From Mesostigma viride (taxonomy: Eukaryota; Streptophyta; Mesostigmatophyceae; Mesostigmatales; Mesostigmataceae), in NCBI GenBank assembly GCA_009746045.1, contig RPFO01000072.1, positions 2,241,985 to 2,305,984 of the forward strand: DNA of 64,000 bases, given 5' to 3'. Under the pieces are notes generated by a model. It was not told the origin of the DNA. It saw nothing but the letters and a program-made list of their open reading frames with translations, and did not search any database. Position 1 is the first letter of the stretch. The number at the start of each line of letters is the position of its first letter. A program made the translations under genes and the position numbers. This document shows, piece by piece, positions 24,756-35,085 of the stretch.

Positions 24756-25574
24756 ACAACCAGCGCAGGCCAGAAATCGGGAGAATCCGGACCATGGTAG
24801 CTCGAGCCTGCCGTTATCTTTTCCGCGTTTTCGAGTCGTTCAGGATGATGAAGATGAATGGTGATGGAAATGTGTATCCTTGTGCATTGAAATTATGGCT
24901 GGCTTACGTGTGGAGCGACTAGATGACCTAGACGGTGGGGCCGGAAACAGCATGCTTGATCAGGGCGTGTGTTTCGAGCCTAACTGGCCGGGAGTGTCTA
25001 GTGGTGAGCACCATTGCTGCGATCGCTCTCCCACCATTTACGAGGAAATACCCGCAAATGGAAAACCACTGAAAAGGTCTAGCTAGTCAGTCATCACGTT
25101 AGCCATGCCATGATTCCAAACGTCCAAGAACTGCACACGGTGCAAAGGCAAAAAAGCCGGAGGACAGCACTTTCAAATGTGCGGCGGGAACCAAAAGCCC
25201 GCGGATGCCAGAAAACATCGTGTTGCGGCAGCGACGCGACGATGTGGACAACGAATCCAGTGCCAAGCTCGGAACGGCCGCAAAGGAGATCTGGCATCAC
25301 AGGGTTCAGATGTGCGGAGATACTATGCGATCCAGCCGGTCCACGACCTGTTTGTAGAGCTTGTGCCAAGGGGCAGCACCGAACAGATGTGGGTGACGTT
25401 GCAAAAAACATCGGACTTGACGGAGCATAATGGCTCGGTCATAGTCTTTGACCAATAAACGCTGCAAGAGTTCAACAAGAGTCGTGATGAAATCAACACG
25501 ATAAGAACAAAGACGGGAAAAACGATGTAACTGAGAAAGAACAACACCATATTCATGCTGGTTGTCTCTTTGAT
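24747..25574 (+). mobile_element. R repeat, copy 3, with terminal inverted repeat
   Basis: The left end begins ATCAAAGAGACAACCAG. The same 17 bases occur in inverse orientation at 25558-25574, defining an element of about 830 bp. Bases 24747-25120 match copy 2 at 13067. The right part contains the small Cys/His reading frame at 25114-25458. The structure suits a small DNA transposon or its remnant. No target-site duplication is clear and no transposase core is recognisable. Confidence 0.7.
25114..25458 (+). CDS. Small Cys/His-rich reading frame inside the R repeat (possible exon)
   Basis: About 114 codons without a good start, ending at 25458. Near the beginning is NCTRCKGKKAGGQHFQMC, a C-X2-C-X8-H-X3-C arrangement resembling a zinc knuckle of the kind found at the C-terminus of some transposases and gag proteins. 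The rest (VHDLFVELVPRGSTEQMWVT) matches no family I know. It may be the last exon of a degraded element-encoded protein. It begins exactly where similarity between R copies 2 and 3 ends. Confidence 0.35.
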   Translation, partial: FQTSKNCTRCKGKKAGGQHFQMCGGNQKPADARKHRVAAATRRCGQRIQCQARNGRKGDLASQGSDVRRYYAIQPVHDLFVELVPRGSTEQMWVTLQKTSDLTEHNGSVIVFDQ

Positions 25575-26043
25575 GATATTTAGCCATGATTTGTTTTTTT
25601 CAAAATGTCTGTCTAGGCCTGTATTGCATTTTTTTTTTATCTTTGTCTGTTTGTGTACATAATAATTTTTCTAATGAGATCAGCATGGTACTCCGTGGCA
25701 TGCCTACGCGCATGACACGAAGTACTTACTTTTCAGTCTAACGCAGATAAGACAACATCTTTGACAGAAGAACTGAGGTGAAACTACGATGATGCCCACA
25801 GCAGTGATCTCAGCCAACTGCAGATATTGTCATATTCCACCCAGTATTGGAAACCAAGGGGGCAAAAAGCTTAGATCGTCAACAGACCCTGTGTCTTGTT
25901 CCTATTACTCATGATGCTGAATGGGCAGCCCAGCTACGCTGTCAGGCAAAAGTGGGAAACGCCACTTTTATATGCATACAGCCTGCGACGCCAGTCCCTG
26001 TTGGGGTACGACGAAAAATGAAATCAAAAAGAGACCCATGAAC

Positions 26044-29000
26044 CTAAGGCTGCAGCTTAGGAGACAGGTCATAGTTAAACACTTCAAGCACAGGCCAGGC
26101 GCCCAGCTCAAACTCGCGCGCATGGGGGTCCTGCCTCCAGCGGCCGTAGTGGCTTTGGTACTCCTCCCCAGCATTGATAGGGACTGCAACCGGGGCATTT
26201 GCAGTAAAAAAAACACAGCAATTGTGGCACCCAGCAGGGCAATTCACCATTAGAATGTACTTCAACAAGCAGCGTTCAAATTAGATCTACATTCTACTGC
26301 CCTTCCCCCCCCTGCATTCAGCAAATTGTCACTGGGCCTTGTCTGTTATCCACCCCCCACTGATTGCATAAACTCACTACTTTCACCCATACCAGAGTCC
26401 TAAATCCACGGTCAAAAAAGAAATGCCGACCCTGTCCTCAACCTTTTCTAGATACCTTGAATACACCATGCATGATTTAAAAGCACAGGGACTGGAATAG
26501 CCTGGCATCCCGGCAGCAGGAAACTAGATGTGAGGATTAGGGCAGAGAAATATGCTCTGCGGTAGATTCCATGATCAACTACTTGATGTGAACAGGCCCC
26601 CACTATACATATTGCATGTACATCAAGTGGTATGCTGACTCTTGAACACGCCCACGAGCTCCTTTACCTTGCCGACCAATTCATGAGTGCCCACACTTCA
26701 TCTAATGTATGAACATCATGTGCCATGCTTACTCTCGAACACGCCCACAAGGTCCTCCATCGTGCTTGCCGATGGCACTGGAACGCCCGTGTGCGCCAGC
26801 AGGGACAGGATCGATGCCTGCGACAACATATGGGGGGGGGGCATGCAATGGCAGGGCAAGATGGTGAGACTAATGCATGGGAATGTAGGGGGTGAGCGAG
26901 CAGGGTGTGGGAGCGCAGGGTGTGGGAGAGTAGGGTGTGGGAGAGTAGGGTGTGGGAGAGCAGGGTGTGGGAGAGAAGGGTGTGGGAGAGTAGGGTGTGG
27001 GAGAGTAGGGAGTGAGAGTGGCGCATGGGGGAGTAGTGAATGGAAAATTGGGGCATGGGAGAGAAGGGCGGGGGTGGGGCAGGGCATGTCAGAGTTTACG
27101 GTGGGGTGGGGTGGGGCAGGGCAGGGTAGGGTAGGGTAGGGCAGGGCAGGGCAGGGCAGGGCAGGGCAGGGCAGGGCAGGGCAGGGCAGGGCAGGGCAGG
27201 GCAGGGCAGGGCAGGGCAGGGCAGGGCAGGGCAGGGCAGGGCAGGGCAGGGCAGGGCAGGGCAGGGCAGGGCAGGGCAGGGCAGGGCAGGGCAGGGCAGG
27301 GCAGGGCAGGGCAGGGCAGGGCAGGGCAGGGCAGGGCAGGGCAGGGCAGGGCAGGGCAGGGCAGGGCAGGGCAGGGCAGGGCAGGGCAGGGCAGGGCAGG
27401 GCAGGGCAGGGCAGGGCAGGGCAGGGCAGGGCAGGGCAGGGCAGGGCACAAAGGGCAGGGCACAAAGGAAAGGGCAGGGCAGGGCAGGGCAGGGCACAAA
27501 GGGCAGGGCAGGGCAGGGCAGGGCAGGGCAGGGCAGGGCAGGGCAGGGCAGGGCAGGGCAGGGCAGGGCAGGGCAGGGCAGGGCAGGGCAGGGCAGGGCA
27601 GGGCAGGGCAGGGCAGGGCAGGGCAGGGCAGGGCAGGGCAGGGCAGGGCAGGGCAGGGCAGGGCAGGGCAGGGCAGGGCAGGGCAGGGCACAAAGGGCAG
27701 GGCAGGGCACAAAGGGCAGGGCAGGGCACAAAGGGCAGGGCAGGGCACAAAGGGCAGGGCAGGGCACAAAGGGCATGATAAGGCAGGAGAGAGTGCAATC
27801 GTACCTGTCACACCATTTCAAGGCTACACCCGCCGGTGGCTATGTCTTGCGTCGGTGCGCATGTTACTCCTGGCAGGCTTGGGGCCCAACAAGTTCCCAG
27901 AAATGCAACACAGCTTTTTTCTAAAAATATTAACCCATAGTCCGCTAACCCCCCGACCTGTCGGGGGGTTTGACTAACGGTCGACTTTCGCGCCGCGCCG
28001 CAAGCGCCACGCCACTTATGACGGAGGACAGTTGTCCGGTGGGTCCGGGAAAACTTAGGGACGAAGGTGATGCATAGGTTTGGGGGTAATATTCGCCATA
28101 GCCTGGTAATTACAACGTGCATTGAGAATGTATCACGTGACTTTGGCGGGAAATTTTCGCTCGCGCGCGCGTGATGAGATATGGCTGCCAACGTGCCGCT
28201 GTCACGAAATTTTTGCGTCTCGCGGCTTGAAACGGTTCAGAATGTTGCTCAGAATGACGATGCATGATTTTCGTAGGTCAGGCACGGCCAGATTTATAGG
28301 GTTGGGAAAACACAGGTAGGAAAATAGAACTTTCCTGGTCGTCAGTTCCAGATGAGTCATAGCTTATCATAGGTCGATTTTCTCCCTATGGCCGGGCAAT
28401 CTGCGCCAGCCCGGGCATCCAGTTTGGGTGAGGGACGTCAGCTGCAGCGTTTGCTGAGAGTGCGGACTAGTTTAGTGGCCATCTTTGCACGGAACATGGA
28501 CCTGGTAGTCATGGCGGATCATGAAGTATGCGGCTATGGCGGCCTTTGCCTGTAGAGCATCAGTATGTGTGAGATATGAGGGTCCCGGCCAGCGGAATCC
28601 GGGTAGGGCATGAACGAGCCAGGTACGACAACGTATTTGCATGTTGTTTGCAGCGAAATACGTATCCCATGCATTATAAATGACGATTTTATGCATGCAT
28701 ATTTCAGCAAGCTTCCATGCCTGTTGTAAAGAGTGGTATTAGCCCTGAAAGTGCCCAGTTTATGGCATTTCTTTGGAGTATATCACTCCGTCAGTGCAGG
28801 TAGGCAACGTGTTTGTTTTCCAGCACTTTTGGCAGCCTTTGATGGCTTGTTATAATGCATTACTGTGTTGCATGTCATAGATAGCTGTTTACACGCGCGT
28901 AACCCACACACATGTATGAGCACGTTATATAGGGGTAATGGGTTTTCCGGGTGGTCTGACCCAAGGAACCCCCCATTGGACTATCCAACTAAGTTGTCCA

Positions 29001-32000
29001 ATGTTGGTATTGAGATTCCCTACCCTTCCTGTGAAGTTAAGGGGGGGGTAGACTTTTCCTTGCGAAAAAAAAAATCGTCTTCTGGCCAAATTTGAGTAGA
29101 GCTATCATCCAAATGCTCTGATAAACCCGTGGTATTATTGCATATTCTGAAAGCCCTTGAAGTGTAGATACTCCTAGCATCTTGGTTGGGGGTATTTGGA
29201 GTTGTGGCCTGTGAGTTGTGATTTTTTTCATTTTCAGGGGTATGAAAGTGCCAAAAATGGGTCAGCGGACTATGGGTTAAGGATCTGTTCTCATGTATAC
29301 CAAATGGTCTGTCCTTCCGTCCATCGCGGAGGGATTTCAAGAGGAGTGCGCAGGGAGGGGTCACCAACTAGCCTTCACACTCGCTCCCCCCCCCCACATC
29401 TGCTGACTGGGAAAGCAACACGGATTATCACAGCTCACTTCCCAAAACAATCCCAGCACGCGTCACGAAAACACAACACTCCCCGGATAAAACAGCGTTT
29501 TGTCACGACAACATACTGAGACTTCTGGCCCTTGTCCACGCCCAGCTTGTGCTTGTGATGCCCCTGCCCCTGCCCACCATTTATACAGTACATTGCACAC
29601 TGTGGGATCGCTCGGATGGCCCGATGCATGCATGAGCCCTTACCGTGCGCGTCTCGTGGCCCTGCCCAGCCCACTATCGACAGCCCCCGAAACTGTGTCA
29701 ATGGCTCGACATCTGACCCAACAGAGGAGCACACGGATGAATGGATGATTGAACCCACCTTGCGCTTCTCGTGGTCCCATCCATGCCCACTATCTACGGT
29801 CTGCTAGGAACACATGCATGAATGAATAATTGAACCCACCTTGCGCTTCTCGTGGTCCTCGGTGACAAAGTCCTCGATGCGGATGAGCGCATACTGCGAG
29901 CCCATGCCCAGGGAACCCTGGCCGCATTCAATCACCCTGCGGAGCGGGCCAACCCACCGTGGCAAAGGCAATGCAGCGTTCACATGCCCAATACCGCGTG
30001 AGCTCAGAACTCGGCAGCCAAGGATATGAAAAGCACCAAATGTGCTCCGCATTTCCCCAACAGGTCCGCGTGTTTAAATTAATTTATTCATTGGCAGCCG
30101 GACCGCGGCAGCTGATGGTCGGTATACAAGGTGTGTCGAGTGGATCTGGGTACATGTCTACATGACGCCGTGCCCACCCTGCATAGCCTTCCAACGCAGC
30201 CACCATGTCAAGCGCCAGAGCCTGACGATGCCGACCCCATTACGCCTGATTTTTTTATGAATTACAAGATGCATATTAATATGTCAAAGGATGCTCTATA
30301 GCTATTATGAAGCAGGCCCCTACCATCCTACCATCTAGAGCTTCTGCGATGCCGCCAAGATGTCGTGCTCTATAGGCACCAAGCATTCATGATCACCCGA
30401 TCAATGGCTGCCTTTACCGTTGACATCCAACCAATTTTCACTGTGCCGTGCAAACCCCAAAAATACGCAACCATGGTATGGTTCTATATGCTCTACGGTA
30501 TATTCTATATTCTATATACACTCCTAGATGTTCTATACTCTCTTTAGCTTCTACAGCGCAAGCCCCCGCACCATGCCCCTATCGCTCATCAACTGTAGCC
30601 ACCTGTCGCTTGACACATCAGCCATGATTCAATCATAATACTCTTCACCTTCACCCCACGCAGCCCAGCCACTACATTAATATCACTACAGCGCTTATAT
30701 GTAGCTTTCCCAACCAGCTACACCGTCCATGATGATCCTATCGCCTCAAACCATCTGCAAGCCACGCAATACACAACCTCACCCATCAGCCATGTGGCCA
30801 CGCTGTCGCCGCTCACCTGCTGTGCAGCTCCCCCACCACCTTCCTGCGCGCCGTGCCATGCTCTATTCGCCTCAAACCTGGCTTAAACCACCCGTGTTGT
30901 CTCTCATGCTCCCCTTGCTCACCTGCGGTGCAGCTCCGCCCACACCTTGCCGAGCGCCGCGTTCTCAAAGATGGTCTCCGAGACAGCCAGCGAGTCGAGG
31001 TCATAGTCATCCCCGCTCAATGCGCCCCCCGCGCGGCCCTCCGACACCCCGCTGTACGTGCCGTGGCGTGAGCACTCCTCCACACACGCAATGAAGCGGC
31101 GATCCGCGCGGTCGGCCGCGCCCGCGTGGGCGCCAAAGGCAATCGGCTTGCAGTTGTCCACATAGCAGGACTGGCAGCTGGGAGGGGACACCCCCTTGTG
31201 GCAGAAGAGGAGGTTCTCGGCACGTCGGATGAACGCCTGGCGGAGGAGCCGCAGGAGAACGATGCGGCCACAGGATTACTATGGGTTACTTATCCTCGTC
31301 CTTGGGAGCGTGGCCACCGTGTGCTAAGATTAGTTGACACGTAGACTGCCACTTAGGGCTAAGATGGGGCCAAGGCTAGCACGCAGAGGTATTAAGAAGG
31401 TTTTGCAACAAATGGTAGGAAGGTGTTCAGAAGGTTTTGCGACAAATGGGAGGAAGGTGTTCAGAAGGTTTTGCGACAAAGGGTGGGAAGGGTTCGCAAC
31501 GAACGGTACCAAGGCTTGGTTGTGGGAGACCTGGCTGGTGCTTGCGGAACTGTTTCAAAGGCATCACTGGAACCGACGGTAGTCTGCTGTCTGTTGGCTC
31601 AAGGATAGCTGGTGGTTTGACACGTGTTGATAGAAAACTGTGACATGAGTCCAGCCAACAGGCCGCCCGGCCAGGGATGCATGTTCCTCAACGATCCCGC
31701 GTTTGATCACTTGGATGCCATCACGGCCAGTTTGAAGACATTATGCAAGCAGCTGGCACCATCGTGCCACCTGCAGGTTATTCCCCCTTGCCCCCCCATT
31801 AAGACCCCCTCAAGACCCTCCCTCCTCCCCCTCCCTGTCGCTCAGGGCGCACCAGGGTGGCGACCTTGTCAAAAATCTATGCACGTTGGTTAGTGGTGGG
31901 CTACTTCCGCCCTCCTTTGGCAAACGCAAAGGTGAACCACAAACTCACTACCTTGATCTATTTAAACAAGTACTAGGCCATTCCTTCCCCCCCGCACATG

Positions 32001-34784
32001 AACATGGTGCACTGGGCGGGAAGGAACCTGACACAGGTATTTTGGAACCGAGTTAGCAACCCACTACCGCCGACGTATCGTTGACATAAGTCATAAATAA
32101 TGACAGAAAGGAAATGAGCAACACACACGTAATGACAGACATGGAGAGCAGCCCACCTGCGTCCATGAGCCATGGGAACTAATAATAGATATCGTCCTCA
32201 CCCCACCTGCGTGTTCTCCGTTCCCAGCACGGCGGGCGTGTACTTGGTGATGTGCGTCGTCTTGCTGAGCATGATGTCGCGCCCGTCGCGGACCAAGTGG
32301 ATGAAGGTCATCGAGGGGGCCACCTGCTTGAGGATGGGCAGGATGTGCATGCTCGTGCCCTTCTTGACGCCATACCTGGCAGAGTGAGGGGGGAGCGTGG
32401 CCGGGGAAAGGGGGACCACAACGACAACAGGGTGAGACGCACATGCAGTGGACTTAAGGATTGATGCATGCCCATGTCCTTCTTGAGCTGTACCTATAGG
32501 CAGCGGGCGAAGAGGGGTAAGGCGAGGGAATGACACCATGAGAGCAGGGTCAAAAAAGGGGAGCTGGGTGATCAGACAAGCAGCACACAACCGTTGGCGT
32601 TCCAGATGGCGCGAATGGGGTCGTTGGGGATCAAGAGAAGGGAAGGGAGGGATAGGGGGCGGGGGGGGGGGGGGCGGAAAAGGAGTGACCCAATATTTGT
32701 GAGAAACGAGGACATCGCTGGCTTGATACTCCTTGACTCAGTTGGTGTTTCTATGACCTAAAAAGGCAACCACTCGGTACAATTATTATATCGGCTGAGA
32801 AGACAGGGCAACCACGTGAGGGCTGGAGCGGACTGGTAGATGCATGCAGCCCGCAGCCGCCGGCACCGGACGATCGGCCGCTAGGAGGCCTCGCCCCCAC
32901 TCTCACCGGTTTCCCTGGGGTACTCCCATGCCCTACCAGGTGGACATTCTTCCCTGCCATGTGGTTGGAAACACCCTATCTTTCCAGTGGTTGGAATCCT
33001 TCAGCAAATACTGGCAACGATGTATCGGTCGCACAGAATCGCAGAGCAGTTCCATGGGAGTTTGTAGCGGACAGAATCTCAAACCCAAAACCCGAAACCC
33101 TAAACCCTAAACGCAAAACAGCAACTGAATACCGCAGTGGCTGACAAAAAAGCGAAAAATGTTTCCAAAGACCCCTCGAAAAGTCCTTCTTTAAATGGAT
33201 CATTTTCGCCCGAAATGTACAAACTACTGGGTGTGTTCAGTGTGCGCTTCATGTTACCTGCACACCTGTGCAGGAAGAGCATAGTACCTCGAAAATCTAG
33301 TAAGCCCTGGCCGAATTTCCCTCGTATAATGCAAAATCCGGGCAAGATCAGGGTCGGGAAAAAACACCCTTCGAAACTTATTTCGCGCCACTACGGTAGC
33401 CAAACTTATACAGCCCATCTTGCAGCAAATATACTGCGGCTCACCGCGGGAACTTGCAGCCGCACCGCTTGAAGCGGGTGGCGGCTGCCTCCAGAGCGCG
33501 CTTGACGCTGAAGATGGTGTCGGTGACCCACTCGCTGTTGCCCAGGGTGCACGTGTTCTCGTCCACATCAAAATTGGCCAAGTAGTCCTCGATCCCAAAG
33601 TTGAAGTGATAATCCCAGGAGGGGTCCCCACACGACTCGTGGCCCTGGCGCGCCGCAACCATCGACCAAATTTGCAAAACATATCAGAATCGATACATTT
33701 AGTTAGTTGTAGTTAGTTGATGGTCGCTGAGCTCAAAGTAACTTCAGCGTTTGCTTAGCGCTCGCGGCCCTGGCATGCCGCAACCATCACCGCCAAAAAT
33801 TGCCGCAGCCATCGTCGCAAAAAATTGCCGCAATCATCACAGCTACAAAATGCCGTGACAGCTGACAACGTCCATCCATGTGCAAGACGATTAAAATGCA
33901 GTTAGGTGAACGCTTTAGTTTGAGGCCGCCGAACACCCCCACCCCCCATCCCCATCCCCATCCCCATCCCCGTCCCCGTCCCCGTCTCTGTCCCCGTCCC
34001 CGTCCCCGTCCCCATCCCCATCCCCATCCCCATCCCCATCCCCATCCCCATCCCCATCCCCATCCCCATCCCCATCCCCATCCCCATCCCCATCCCCATC
34101 CCCATCCCCATCCCCATCCCCATCCCCATCCCCATCCCCATCCCCATCCCCATCCCCATCCCCATCCCCATCCCCATCCCCATCCCCATCCCTATCCCCA
34201 CCCCCATCGCCATCCCCACCAACGTCCCTCTGCGTCATGACAGCGACAGCACATAGGATGTACTTTAAATGTGCCAGCCAGGACCATCCCTCCGGCTACT
34301 AGCCGAGAGTGAGAAAGGATGAGGACGCGAGGACTAGGTAGGGGGACATAGAAGTGCCGCTTACCTGCACCAGCTTTGGATTGCAGGCACCTTTCAGCGA
34401 CGGATTTTCCATGATACAACGCTTGCCGCCCGTTACCATGAACACTCCGGCTTTGTGCACCAGCACGGCAATCGCCCGGCTGCCAGAATCGCCCAACGAG
34501 CCGATAACCACGGGATTGGTGGCATCGCTGGAGCAAGCGCCACCTCTGAGCCCGACATTTTTGCGAACAGCTGGTTGGGTGCCATTCAGTCGGAAAGAGC
34601 CATTGAGGCCCGAAATGGCTTGTCGAAGCGGGTTCGTGATAGCTTGTCGAACCGGCAGAACGTGCCGCGCAGAGCCAGGCACATATTGATCATGGGCCGC
34701 CCCAAAGGTGCGGCCAAAATTCGGGAACGCCGAAGCACCCCAATAGGAAAGCAAAATTACCAGGGCTTTCAAAGCAAGCGCCAT
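26044..34784 (-). CDS. Secreted or membrane-anchored sulfotransferase, seven exons
   Basis: Predicted 474-residue PAPS-dependent sulfotransferase on the minus strand. Exons are 34784-34365, 33644-33445, 32375-32207, 31236-30923, 29936-29840, 26817-26733 and 26183-26044. All introns are GT-AG and the junction phases (0, 2, 0, 2, 0, 1) are mutually consistent. The N-terminus ([15 protein letters not shown]) is a signal peptide or signal anchor. [17 protein letters not shown] is the 5'-phosphosulfate-binding loop. [15 protein letters not shown] and [15 protein letters not shown] (exon 3) hold the 3'-phosphate-binding motif. [10 protein letters not shown] (exon 5) and SHYGRWRQD (exon 7) are conserved C-terminal blocks. 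A Cys-rich insert lies in exon 4. It differs in type from the sulfotransferase at 7.2-11.0 kb. Its acceptor is unknown. It is divergent from the kinase gene at 37.2 kb. Confidence 0.87.
26628..26760. repeat. Duplicated exon-6 donor segment
   Basis: The end of exon 6 and its donor (plus-strand 26716-26760) recur imperfectly at 26628-26670. Both contain TTGAACACGCCCAC or TCGAACACGCCCAC preceded by TGCTGACTC or TGCTTACTC. The intronic copy has lost the GT. Confidence 0.75.
26898..27030. repeat. GGTGTGGGAGAGTAG minisatellite
   Basis: About seven copies of a 15-bp purine-rich unit with small variants, in intron 5 of the minus-strand sulfotransferase. It lies directly beside the (GGCAG)n array. 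Confidence 0.85.
27108..27775. repeat. (GGCAG)n pentanucleotide array
   Basis: About 665 bp of GGGCA units, with ACAAAGGGCA interruptions in the middle and clustered at the right end. It lies in intron 5 of the minus-strand sulfotransferase, about 290 bp 5' of exon 6 in gene orientation. Cys-Pro-Ala-Leu frames are repeat artefacts. Confidence 0.97.
27934..29276. mobile_element. piggyBac-like non-autonomous element flanked by TTAA
   Basis: CCCATAGTCCGCTAACCC at 27934 has an inverted partner ending at 29276 (CCCATAGTCCGCTGACCC read inward), with one mismatch in 18. Each terminus abuts a TTAA (27930-27933 and 29277-29280), the target-site signature of piggyBac transposons. An 11-bp perfect hairpin (AACCCCCCGAC and complement) follows the left terminus. 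No transposase frame is present in the 1.34 kb. It lies in intron 5 of the minus-strand sulfotransferase. Confidence 0.72.
29639..29860. repeat. Duplicated exon-5 donor segment
   Basis: GAACCCACCTTGCGCTTCTC plus GTGGTCC, which spans the exon 5 donor at 29832-29858, recurs exactly at 29751-29777. A weaker copy lies at 29639-29670. The flanking GATGAATG-type sequence is also shared. The intronic copies lie just downstream of the donor in gene orientation. Confidence 0.88.
30811..30963. repeat. Duplicated exon-4 donor segment
   Basis: GCTCACCTGCGGTGCAGCTC at 30917, spanning the exon 4 donor, has a copy at 30811 with one difference in the first 20 bases. Similarity continues into CACCTT and GCGCGCCG. 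The copy lies in intron 4, about 105 bp from the true donor, and keeps a CAG-GTGAGC-like context. Confidence 0.85.
31395..31505. repeat. Three-copy 32-bp tandem repeat
   Basis: AAGGTTTTGCAACAAATG-type units followed by GGAGGAAGGTGTTCAG occur three times in tandem in intron 3 of the minus-strand sulfotransferase. Confidence 0.85.
32323..32510. repeat. Duplicated exon-3 acceptor segment
   Basis: The exon 3 start and its acceptor (plus-strand 32328-32390) have a degenerate copy at 32451-32507, sharing CCTTCTTGA, ATGCATGCCC-like and TACCT-GGCAG blocks. The copy lies upstream in intron 2 in gene orientation. Confidence 0.65.
33094..33114. repeat. Two CCCTAAA units
   Basis: AACCCTAAACCCTAAACG contains two copies of the plant/algal-type telomere heptamer in intron 2 of the minus-strand sulfotransferase. 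Two units can arise by chance, so this is weak evidence of telomere-derived DNA. Confidence 0.5.
33636..33850. repeat. Duplicated exon-2 acceptor segment and CCGCAA(C/T)CATC repeats
   Basis: CTCGTGGCCCTGGCGCGCCG, followed by CAACCATC at 33636-33664, spans the exon 2 acceptor. It recurs at 33761-33788 with two changes. The copy continues into tandem variants of CCGCAACCATC-CAAAAATTG to about 33860. The duplicated unit includes the first nine exon bases and the acceptor AG. Confidence 0.88.
33941..34212. repeat. (CCCCAT)n hexanucleotide array
   Basis: About 260 bp of CCCCAT with a patch of CCCCGT variants at the left, in intron 1 of the minus-strand sulfotransferase. Pro-His and Met-Gly frames over it are artefacts. 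Confidence 0.97.
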
Positions 34785-35085
34785 TCTGGCACATGCAACA
34801 GGGCTCCGTAATGTTAGTTGTGGAAATGTAACTCAGTGTCCCCTACCGGGGTGTGAAGCATCGAAGTGTATGAATTTTGTGGTGGAAGCGATAGAGGCGG
34901 GCCTCGCGTACGACCTGCAACCTGCAATCAAAGCTCTCCAGCCATATGGACCTACGGAAAGTAGGAAGATGAATTGGCCAAACTTTGCGCAGCGCAGCAG
35001 GTCGCTGCCAGCATCATGCAAGTCGCCCGAAGGCCGCCATATCTAAGCCATCTGAGACGCCGGCCTGACATGATTGTCTAAAAAC

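Noticed and set aside
26716-27821. Cys-Pro-Ala-Leu repeat proteins on the minus strand
   Set aside because: They come from the (GGCAG)n array, which lies in an intron. Only the last 85 bases of one frame (26733-26817) are a real exon.
33094-33114. Interstitial telomere
   Set aside because: Only two CCCTAAA units, inside an intron; not enough to claim telomeric origin.
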